This document shows positions 22,892 to 28,936 of a stretch of 28,936 bases of DNA, in pieces. Source of the stretch: Clostridia bacterium (lineage in GTDB: Bacteria > Bacillota_A > Clostridia > Oscillospirales > CAG-272); assembly GCA_017632155.1 (NCBI GenBank), contig JAGBRZ010000070.1, positions 1 to 28,936 on the forward strand. Reading direction: 5' to 3'. Under the pieces are notes generated by a model. It made no database searches, was not told the origin of the DNA, and saw nothing but the letters and a program-made list of their open reading frames with translations. Position numbers and translations under genes: made by a program. Within the stretch, counting starts at the first letter, position 1, and each line of letters opens with the position of its first letter.

Positions 22892-23246
22892 AGATACTTC
22901 TCCTATTTATATCCACACTTATGAGCAAGGCTTTCTCTACAAGGTACATCTCGTCCTTTGACACCTTGCCTATATACTCATATAACCTACTCTTATCTAT
23001 AGTTCGGATTTGTTCAAGCAAAGCAACCGAATTCTTTGCTAATCTTTTAGAAACCAATTCAACGTGAGTGGGCAATATGTGTTTCTCGCGATGAGTAGCG
23101 ATTGGGGCCACAACAACTGTTGGACTATGCTTGTTTCCTATATTATTTTGAAGAATGAGAACCGGGCGTACTCCGCCCTGCTCCGAACCCACAATCGGAT
23201 TCAAATCGGCATAGTACATTTCTCCCCTCATTATCTTTGCTTTCAT
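22881..23246 (-). CDS. MazF/PemK-family mRNA interferase-like toxin
   Basis: 121 aa, typical length. The N-terminus RGEMYYADLNPIVGSEQGGV followed by RPVLILQNN is the classic PemK/MazF pattern; the strand VVVAPIATHRE and the helix NSVALLEQIRTIDKSRL also match. It is expected to cut single-stranded RNA at short sequences. The start is ATG 23246 with GGAG 7 nt upstream. There is no gene of MazE type directly in front; the preceding gene is a DUF6551-like ParB-fold protein 53 nt away. Neutralisation may come from the overlapping 53-aa protein or from another locus. Confidence 0.9.
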   Translation of the reverse strand: MKAKIMRGEMYYADLNPIVGSEQGGVRPVLILQNNIGNKHSPTVVVAPIATHREKHILPTHVELVSKRLAKNSVALLEQIRTIDKSRLYEYIGKVSKDEMYLVEKALLISVDINRRSIYEN

Positions 23247-23299
23247 CAATGATCTCCAATATGTTTGTATTCTATGGTAGAATTTCTGCCCACATATAC

Positions 23300-24112
23300 T
23301 TAATATTTAATAGGAAGCAAATTAGAGGATTTACCCATGTTATAGATATTAAGAATGAGGGTCAACGCCTTTTTCTTTCCTCCGTCCTCCCCGATAGTAC
23401 GCGCTGCTTTTACAATATCATAAGGATCTGCATATGACAGCTTTCTTACAAGTCGCTTGCGGTCGTACTCGCCATTGTAGATATTGACAAACTCACATAT
23501 CGTAACAATAACCTCCGACACAAAGGATGCCGACTTTCCTTCCCATGCATCAACTATAATCGTCATCGCTTCTTTATACTGTGCCGCTCCGATTCTATTG
23601 AACTGTGCTCTTGCAGTATTGATGCATCTGATGCGGAACTTACCGCGAGCATTGCTATAGCTGGGCTGTATTCCTAGTGATTCGTTGACATTAACAAAAG
23701 TAAGTGTTCGGATATCCTTGCCTATTTCCATTGCACGGAGAGTAATACCGGACGTCGGTTTTGATGATACTCCCGTCTGTTCTGCAAACAGAAGAGCTTC
23801 GTCTTCCTTGGTCAAGTCGTAAAAGACCTTACAAACGATGGGAATATCTTTTCCGTCATTCATTTCTTTTCGTGCGGCTATGGTATGCTGACCGTCAAAC
23901 ACATAGTATTTGCCGTCACGGTAACTCAGTTTGGGTTCGTTGGCTACCCGCTCATCAAATTCAGCAGCGATTCGTCTTACTTTATTTCTATTGAGCGTTC
24001 TCTGATAAGTAGTTGTATCTATATCTGCACTGTTTACAAGTGCCATTTCATATGGAAGATTGAATTCCATACTCATCAGTTTTACTTTATCTGTTATTTT
24101 GCCTTTACTCAC
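23300..24112 (-). CDS. DUF6551-like ParB-fold protein
   Basis: 270 aa, GTG start at 24112 overlapping the ParB-like stop (GTGA). After an N-terminal stretch (ALVNSADIDTTTYQRTLNRN) it has FDGQHTIAARKEMN near 72-85, the ParB/sulfiredoxin-type nucleotide-binding motif. VCKVFYDLTKEDEALLFAEQ follows. The C-terminal half is helical. ParB-fold proteins of this type bind CTP or DNA in known cases; here the role is unknown. It is encoded with another ParB-like protein, suggesting a joint function in maintenance of the element. Confidence 0.75.
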   Translation of the reverse strand: MSKGKITDKVKLMSMEFNLPYEMALVNSADIDTTTYQRTLNRNKVRRIAAEFDERVANEPKLSYRDGKYYVFDGQHTIAARKEMNDGKDIPIVCKVFYDLTKEDEALLFAEQTGVSSKPTSGITLRAMEIGKDIRTLTFVNVNESLGIQPSYSNARGKFRIRCINTARAQFNRIGAAQYKEAMTIIVDAWEGKSASFVSEVIVTICEFVNIYNGEYDRKRLVRKLSYADPYDIVKAARTIGEDGGKKKALTLILNIYNMGKSSNLLPIKY

Positions 24113-25023
24113 TTTAATGCTCCTTCTACATCATTAATGTAATTTCTTAGTGCCATCATAATTTCTTTTGTTTGCTCTCGGTATTTTTCTTCGGTTCTTA
24201 ATTTTGGAAAGCGTGTCAAATAGTTGTTTATACTATCAATAAAAATATTCACAGCACCTATCATTGAATTGATAATGCTCTCCTCTATTTCATGTCCCGG
24301 TTGCTGCGCATTAGTCTGTTCTACGGTTTTAGAAGAGCTCGTATCTTCCTCTTCCGATTCATCTTCAGATTGAGTTCTCTTTTCCTCTTTGGGGATCCTC
24401 AACATCTCAACCGCTTCTCTACGTTCTTCGGGTGGCAACTTTGCGATTGCTACAACATCCTTTTTTAGCGGATTGATGGTTCCGTTCAGTAGTTCCTTTT
24501 TTATTCCGGGACTAACCGCTTCTGCAGCGTCAACCCCATTGGCATAATCTGCAGCGCTTTGAATAGCCCATTGAGTAACGCCAAGTTCTTTAGACAAACG
24601 ACTTCTCGAACCGTGTTCGTTTTGGTCTGGATGATTTTCATCCAGACCACTTTCTTTCGGCAAAGAATACTGATTTCCATGAAAGGATCGCATATCTTTC
24701 TCGATATTGTACCGCTTACCTATCAAATATCTCTTGTATTGTTCGGTAATATTCCTGCGCCCGAGTTGGTTGTCACAAATCCAAGCAGATGCTTCAAACA
24801 CATTTTCAAAGTGTTTCTGATAGATCTCAAACTTTATTTTCGGATGTTTTTGAGCAATCTTGTATCGTTTGTGACCATCAATAATAACGCCATCCCATAC
24901 TATAATCGGATTAAGTATTACTCCATCGGACACGATGTTTTCTTCAAGCTGTTCAAATTCATGCTCCGATAATTCGGGAATTATCTTCTCGAATTCGGGA
25001 TTTATCTTTAAGCTTGGATTCAC
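24109..25023 (-). CDS. ParB-like N-terminal domain protein
   Basis: 304 aa, GTG start at 25023, two bases after the preceding stop. It is supported by GGGAGG 9 nt upstream inside the previous gene; a GTG at 25050 is weaker. The ParB N-terminal domain spans about 10-75, with IIVWDGVIIDGHKRYKIAQK. A helical region with a possible HTH follows (LSKELGVTQWAIQSAADYAN), then an acidic linker (EDESEEEDTSSS) and a helical tail. It probably binds DNA for partition or regulates gene expression of the element. There is no ParA gene in the window. Confidence 0.8.
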   Translation of the reverse strand: MNPSLKINPEFEKIIPELSEHEFEQLEENIVSDGVILNPIIVWDGVIIDGHKRYKIAQKHPKIKFEIYQKHFENVFEASAWICDNQLGRRNITEQYKRYLIGKRYNIEKDMRSFHGNQYSLPKESGLDENHPDQNEHGSRSRLSKELGVTQWAIQSAADYANGVDAAEAVSPGIKKELLNGTINPLKKDVVAIAKLPPEERREAVEMLRIPKEEKRTQSEDESEEEDTSSSKTVEQTNAQQPGHEIEESIINSMIGAVNIFIDSINNYLTRFPKLRTEEKYREQTKEIMMALRNYINDVEGALK

Positions 25024-25024
25024 A

Positions 25025-25399
25025 TCAGCATTCCTCCCAATGCTCTGCACAACTGCGGATAATCTGCAATGTGAGATAATCTCTGAGTTCTTCGCTGATC
25101 TCTTGCTTTTCGTGAATCTTCTTACAGAAGACGAGGAAATAGTACAGCGCTTCTCTATCTTTCCCTATATTGATTTCGAGCAATTTCTGATTTCTGTCGT
25201 TTATATACACACAAGGCTTGCCGTTAAGCCAACGGCGGATATTATGGTCCTTATCTTTGAACATTCTCTCGAGAAGGCGAAGTGCCCATCTTCCATTCTC
25301 AGCGAAGTGATTCTCTGCACGTTCATCGTGGTGATTATCCAGTGCGTTAATTGCGTTAAGGATCTCGTTTAAGTAGTTATTAAATGCGCGAAAGTTCAT
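25025..25399 (-). CDS. Small unknown protein in front of the ParB-like pair
   Basis: 124 aa, mostly helical, with a His-rich stretch NALDNHHDERAENHF near 18-32 and a middle beta part (KPCVYINDRNQKLLEINIG). A good site AGGAG lies upstream of the ATG. It carries the ribosome site for the next gene in its last codons, so the two are coupled. No family recognised. Confidence 0.7.
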   Translation of the reverse strand: MNFRAFNNYLNEILNAINALDNHHDERAENHFAENGRWALRLLERMFKDKDHNIRRWLNGKPCVYINDRNQKLLEINIGKDREALYYFLVFCKKIHEKQEISEELRDYLTLQIIRSCAEHWEEC

Positions 25400-25439
25400 T
25401 TTTCTTTTCTCCTATGTTTTATTATTCTTGAATATCAAT

Positions 25440-25780
25440 ACCCATAGCAATATTGCTCTTCAAGTCGTTAACAAATAGTATGTATCCGAGCCTCCGAAGA
25501 CAGATCTATGTTAAAGGTGATCCGCCATTTTACCTTCGGCTCTTAACACACCTATTTGTCCTCGACACCCCGGTGTGACCAATTTTACTTGGCATGGGAA
25601 GTCATCAAGCGACCGATTACGAGTCGGTTCCATAGGAATCTCACCTCCCCCGGGTTCTCCGCAGGCAGCGCTTTTGGCTACTGAAGTATCATTATCCCTT
25701 GCGTCTGTCATCGCCCTCCGTCGGTAGTAACCCGACTTCACTCAAAGTATCGTTTGATCGCTCCCTCCTTGAGGGAGATC
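25440..25780. ncRNA. Hairpin-rich non-coding region, candidate structured RNA
   Basis: About 340 nt of higher GC than its flanks, without a credible gene (a 76-codon frame with odd composition is present). Stems I can see: CTCCCTC-ctt-GAGGGAG (25761-25777), GTCGG..CCGAC (25720-25736), ACCGA..TCGGT (25612-25628), CCAA..TTGG (25579-25592), CACACC..GGTGTG (25547-25577), and GAGCCtcCGAAG..CTTCGGCTC (25488-25542). The strand is unknown; upstream of the minus-strand 25399 gene is one natural position. 25781-25930 shows nothing else clear. Confidence 0.4.
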
Positions 25781-25930
25781 ATTGCGCACCTTTTGAACTT
25801 GGCTTGCTCGCTCATCACGTAATCAACGCAGGTAATGTGCTTGATGAATGGGTATTCAGTTGTCAATTTGTCAGGGATTTATCCCCTCATCCTTTATTGC
25901 ACACTTTTTTGTCATTTGGAAACCAAAAAA

Positions 25931-26488
25931 CTAAAAATATTTTCTGATTTTTTCAAAAATCTCATTTTTTCTTTTTACAATAGCTGTATGTGACACTCCT
26001 TGACTTTTAGCATATGCTCGTACTGTCATTCTGTTTTCGCTCAGATATAACGAGTTGATAAGCTCATATTCATCATCAGAAAGAGATCTTAATGCTTGTT
26101 GAAGCTTACATATATCCGCTTTATGTGCAATTTCTTCGAGGAAGTCATTATCCTCATCAGGAATAACTTCATCACCGCAGCTTTCTCCATCTTTCGTCAC
26201 TATGTAATCGTAAGGAACAACAGTATATTTGTATTGGGCATTTATATCATTCACATACTGTGTGTGCCGCTTTGATACTCTGATCTCTGACGCACTCTCC
26301 GCATCGCAAACCTCAAATCCTACAAGAACTCCTTTCTCATTTACATACTCATAGAAACAAACCTTCTTTCCTCTTTCGGTTTGAAAAAATTCGTACAAAT
26401 CCCTTCCTGTAAGTTTAGTCCAACGTTTCTTTCCATCCTCGGAAAAATAAGCTCCATTTTTGTCTTCAATATAATATTCCTTTTTCAT
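25931..26488 (-). CDS. Sigma-70 region 4-like regulator
   Basis: 185 aa. The N-terminal half is a small unknown domain (KKEYYIEDKNGAYFSEDGKK, then TKLTGRDLYEFF). The C-terminal 70 residues form a helix-turn-helix like sigma region 4 (LSDDEYELINSLYLSENRM then VRAYAKSQGVSHTAIVKRKN). There is no region 2, so it is unlikely to be a full sigma factor. It is common among small regulators on clostridial elements. The site AAGGAGAAGG precedes the ATG. A small leader frame overlaps its start by 23 nt. Confidence 0.75.
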   Translation of the reverse strand: MKKEYYIEDKNGAYFSEDGKKRWTKLTGRDLYEFFQTERGKKVCFYEYVNEKGVLVGFEVCDAESASEIRVSKRHTQYVNDINAQYKYTVVPYDYIVTKDGESCGDEVIPDEDNDFLEEIAHKADICKLQQALRSLSDDEYELINSLYLSENRMTVRAYAKSQGVSHTAIVKRKNEIFEKIRKYF

Positions 26489-26567
26489 TTTCCTTCTCCT
26501 TTTTAAAATTAATTGATACTGATTTCAAAATAAGAGAAGGCGGTGCACGAATCATATAGTATGCCAT
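26466..26567 (-). CDS. Possible 33-aa leader peptide ORF
   Basis: Reads MAYYMIRAPPSLILKSVSIN and on to KGILY, with a good site AGAGGAAG 5 nt before the ATG. It overlaps the start of the regulator gene in another frame, so ribosome passage could control that start. Short length and lack of homologue knowledge keep this tentative. Confidence 0.4.
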   Translation of the reverse strand: MAYYMIRAPPSLILKSVSINFKKEKENEKGILY

Positions 26568-26651
26568 GTTCTTCCTCTTTCTACATTTTTCGATATAAGT
26601 ATGTTAGAACTAAAGAGGAAAGCACGTTTTTGAATAGCGATTTTAACATAA

Positions 26652-26691
26652 AAAGTCCCTTCCGCAGCGATTAAGCTACGGAAGGGACTTT
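26652..26691. terminator. Bidirectional hairpin terminator
   Basis: Perfect 13-bp stem AAAGTCCCTTCCG/CGGAAGGGACTTT with a 14-nt loop, flanked by A and T tracts, between the methyltransferase fusion and the regulator gene. Confidence 0.75.
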
Positions 26692-26725
26692 CCTATCATC
26701 GTATGAAGCGTAAGAGGCACAAAAA

Positions 26726-26781
26726 AGCACCGCATGATAACTAGACAGAGTTATACTCTGTACTTGTCTTCATACGGTGCT
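26726..26781 (-). terminator. Terminator after the GNAT-methyltransferase gene
   Basis: On the minus strand AGCACCGTATGA pairs with TCATGCGGTGCT, with an inner ACAGAGT/ACTCTGT hairpin, followed by TTTTTT. A side hairpin ACAGC-cgt-GCTGT (26791-26803) and outer GCGTAAG/CTTACGC (26708-26714, 26810-26816) could close a three-way junction, so a further regulatory role is possible. Confidence 0.7.
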
Positions 26782-26894
26782 AGGGCAGTCACAGCCGTGC
26801 TGTACTCCGCTTACGCGATATAAAGTATTGAATTATTAAGTTTTACTTGAGATTAATATGATAAAGTGGCTATGCTATATCTTTATAATGATTA

Positions 26895-28472
26895 TTATAC
26901 CTCTTTGCTTTTTAAGTATTGCCTCAATTTAAGACATATCCTACGAAGTAATTTAGGCTTTATGGCTACAACCAATATTTCTTTCGCTCTACGATCATTA
27001 CTTGCAAGTGCATCATCCATATGTCCTGATCGAAAACAGCTGATATATTCAATCTCAAAGCCGCAACAAGTTAGCATATTTTGAATTTGAGAAACAGTAT
27101 ATCTTCTGTCTCTAACAATCAATTCGCAAGGTAACGAATCATCCGGGGAAAACTGCTCCTTGCGATATACTATCCCTGTCTTATCTTCAATAATCATTTT
27201 GCGTCCGTTAAATATGTCCCCGGTCTCTTGCATTGTATTTGATGATGGAAGAGATAAAAGTATATCAATGTTTTCTCTTACATCGTCTACTATATTACTG
27301 CAAAGCGACCTCGTCAGCTCCATATTCATAACCGACAGAATAATTTTTCCACCAGTCTTCAGAGAACGATTAGCGGACTTCAGAATTTTAATATTATCTG
27401 CTTGATTTGGGAAGCTACCAACAACATCATATAAGCAAAGAACGATGTCCACCGGTGTATTGTGTTTATAGTTGCGAACATCGGCGCATATAAAGATATC
27501 TTTGCCTGACAATGCTTTAGCTTGGCTTATCCTCTTCTCAGAAAAATCAACTCCCACAACATCATAACCACGTTTGTCGAGTTCAATAGTATGCCGACCC
27601 AAACCACAACCAAAGTCTAAGATACGATTACTTTTTCGAATGTAGTTACGTAATAAATAGTCAACTTCACTAGTTGTGTGTCTTGCCCAGGCTTGTATAT
27701 CCATTTTCATGTTGGAATAAGCCGTAACAATGTCGGTTTGTGAATACTCGAGATAAGATTGCCATTCCTCTTCCGAATCAAACATTGGTTGTTGAGACCT
27801 AAAAGTAACTGCTAGCCATTCCTTACCTTCTGGCAAATCCTTAGGCAAGGGGAACTCACCGTCTTTATATACATCGCTAATTCGCTTTTCTAGATCATTA
27901 TGATCCACATAGAATTCAGTTGATACGATGCCATGAGCATAGCTATCAATCCACTTCATATCATCAAACACATCGGTTACGACCTCTTTGATCTTATCAA
28001 GCTTTTTCTCAATAAGCTTTAAATCAACTTTGCGCATCGTAGCCTTTTCTAAGACCTCGACCGTTTTAGGATTGGATGTGAAGAGTCCCCACGCATAGCA
28101 GTTGGTTTGCTGCCATATCGATTTCATCATTCGTGTTGCAATTTTCCGGCTTCGATATTCTTTAGCAACTACCAACTGTAAAACGAAAATAATCGGAGCG
28201 GTTTTCGATCCTCTTCGTTTTAAATAAAAAATATGTCCTGCGGGGTTGTTATTAACAAACGCCATAATGACAAATCTATCGGGTTTGTCAACAAAATCTC
28301 TTTTGATTTTATTAGGCGGATACTTAATACTCTGTCCGCGCTTTCCCTCAACTGGGAAGCAATTAGACCATTTACCATAGTTTTCTGAGAACAGCTTTGA
28401 GGTAGCCCTGATCTCCTCTTCGGACATTCGAGAGCACTCTATATGCTTAAAGGTTACAACTGAATCGTTCAT
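26895..28472 (-). CDS. GNAT acetyltransferase-methyltransferase fusion
   Basis: 525 aa. Residues about 5-150 form a GNAT N-acetyltransferase fold: VLQLVVAKEYRSRKIATRMM at 97-116 is the acetyl-CoA-binding stretch, though the usual Gly in RxxGxG/A is Lys. A linker of about 100 residues follows. Then comes a class I SAM methyltransferase domain with FGCGLGRHTIEL at 287-298, VGVDFSEKRI, and ICADVRNYKHNTPVDIVLCL. Separate enzymes of these types modify small molecules or proteins; the substrate here is unknown. It has its own promoter and terminator, so it is a single-gene cargo unit. A resistance, secondary-metabolism or protein-modification role is possible. Confidence 0.85.
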   Translation of the reverse strand: MNDSVVTFKHIECSRMSEEEIRATSKLFSENYGKWSNCFPVEGKRGQSIKYPPNKIKRDFVDKPDRFVIMAFVNNNPAGHIFYLKRRGSKTAPIIFVLQLVVAKEYRSRKIATRMMKSIWQQTNCYAWGLFTSNPKTVEVLEKATMRKVDLKLIEKKLDKIKEVVTDVFDDMKWIDSYAHGIVSTEFYVDHNDLEKRISDVYKDGEFPLPKDLPEGKEWLAVTFRSQQPMFDSEEEWQSYLEYSQTDIVTAYSNMKMDIQAWARHTTSEVDYLLRNYIRKSNRILDFGCGLGRHTIELDKRGYDVVGVDFSEKRISQAKALSGKDIFICADVRNYKHNTPVDIVLCLYDVVGSFPNQADNIKILKSANRSLKTGGKIILSVMNMELTRSLCSNIVDDVRENIDILLSLPSSNTMQETGDIFNGRKMIIEDKTGIVYRKEQFSPDDSLPCELIVRDRRYTVSQIQNMLTCCGFEIEYISCFRSGHMDDALASNDRRAKEILVVAIKPKLLRRICLKLRQYLKSKEV

Positions 28473-28520
28473 AATATACCTCGTTATAGTTAATAATACA
28501 TACTATTCGAACTATTAATG

Positions 28521-28549
28521 ATTGTATCACATAATAGATTGAAAATCAA
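28521..28549 (-). promoter_or_regulatory. Promoter of the GNAT-methyltransferase gene
   Basis: TACAAT (28521-28526) and TTGATT (28544-28549) on the minus strand with a 17-nt spacer; the ATG is 49 nt downstream with GAGG at the right distance. The AT-rich 28550-28658 shows no gene that I trust. Confidence 0.55.
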
Positions 28550-28658
28550 GTTATTATCTGTTTTATTTATTCCATTATTGATGACACTTTTCAGCATATC
28601 CCTTCCATAAAGATTATCTTCAACAGAACAACGAAAAATTATCAATTCATTTATTTTA

Positions 28659-28936
28659 TTAGTCAAGATCGAAACTATCAAAGAGCTCTCCCTCAATAGC
28701 ATATATCCGATCAATCGTAATTACTGTCTTATCTGTAAGGATAACGGTTCTTTCGTACTCTTCAATAGATTTAACCACTCCCGTGACGGTGGTATATGCT
28801 CCACCCGCTTTTTTACTGTCTGGGACAAAATATGTGATGCTTATCTCCGGCTGTATAGCAATGCACTCCATAATAATTCGCAGTTTATCGTTTATATTAG
28901 CCTTAACATATTCGGGAAGCTCTGTTGCATCATCAG
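28659..28936 (-). CDS. YolD-like protein, C-terminal part (runs off the window)
   Basis: The frame is open to the window edge, so the 5' end is missing; an internal ATG at 28871 is not the likely start. The visible 91 residues read DDATELPEYVKANINDKLRI, then ISITYFVPD, TTVTGVVKSIEEYERTVILT and a final acidic tail. This strand pattern is that of YolD-like proteins (about 100-115 aa), which often neighbour Y-family DNA polymerase genes. The adjoining gene would show whether this is the SOS mutagenesis type. Confidence 0.75.
   Translation of the reverse strand, partial: DDATELPEYVKANINDKLRIIMECIAIQPEISITYFVPDSKKAGGAYTTVTGVVKSIEEYERTVILTDKTVITIDRIYAIEGELFDSFDLD

Noticed and set aside
25511..25741. 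76-codon minus-strand frame in the hairpin-rich region
   Set aside because: Gly/Arg/Pro-rich without a ribosome site and crossing several stems; RNA structure explains the region better, though this is not proven.
28490..28714. 74-codon minus-strand frame between the YolD-like and GNAT-methyltransferase genes
   Set aside because: It overlaps the YolD-like frame and the promoter of the next gene; composition is AT-background.

Overview
The window looks like accessory (mobile and defence) DNA from a low-to-mid GC Gram-positive bacterium, most likely an anaerobic gut-type Clostridia. The support is strong GGAGG-type ribosome binding sites, TTGACA/TATAAT promoters, a TnpV protein, large serine recombinases, a YolD-like protein and a tRNA-Asn gene that encodes its own CCA. 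Every coding sequence I accept is on the minus strand. No rRNA, intact tRNA or CRISPR array was seen.

Layout, left to right. (1) 1-930 is an array of non-coding, hairpin-rich direct repeats that contain pieces resembling tRNA-Asn and the tRNA 3' end GGGGAGCCA. (2) 732-3879 is a mobility module: a large serine recombinase whose frame runs into the repeats, a small protein, a MobC-like ribbon-helix-helix protein and a LexA/S24-type repressor with its own promoter and operator. (3) 4058-16365 is a single tightly packed operon of about 12 kb behind one strong promoter: fic, hsdM, unknown, HEPN-like, membrane protein, hsdS, DUF6602-like nuclease, membrane protein, AbiTii-like, membrane coiled coil, DUF2806, hsdR. 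It is a type I restriction-modification locus with eight extra genes placed between M, S and R, plus Fic in front. (4) 16405-17568 holds a MITE-like inverted repeat, DUF6809 and TnpV genes, and the 3' 61 nt of a tRNA-Asn(GTT) gene. The tRNA 3' end sequence GGGGGAGCCAAAA also occurs at the end of the left recombinase, so about 1-17.5 kb is plausibly one integrated element carrying the restriction operon as cargo.

(5) 17786-20475 is an AT-rich two-gene unit, an SF1 helicase and a DUF2290-like partner, resembling the helicase plus DUF2290 defence pairs. (6) 20925-25399 is a second mobility module: a second large serine recombinase, a 53-aa protein, a MazF/PemK-like protein, two ParB-fold proteins and a small unknown. 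(7) 25440-25780 is a non-coding stretch with many short hairpins. (8) 25931-28472 has a sigma-70-region-4-like regulator preceded by a possible 33-aa leader ORF, strong hairpin terminators, and a GNAT acetyltransferase-methyltransferase fusion with its own promoter. (9) The right edge is the C-terminal part of a YolD-like protein.

The most unusual things are the restriction operon with embedded HEPN, AbiTii, DUF2806, DUF6602 and membrane genes, and the left repeat array, in which two copies of a folded element differ by compensatory base-pair changes. Family names come from recognition of sequence patterns; no database search was run.
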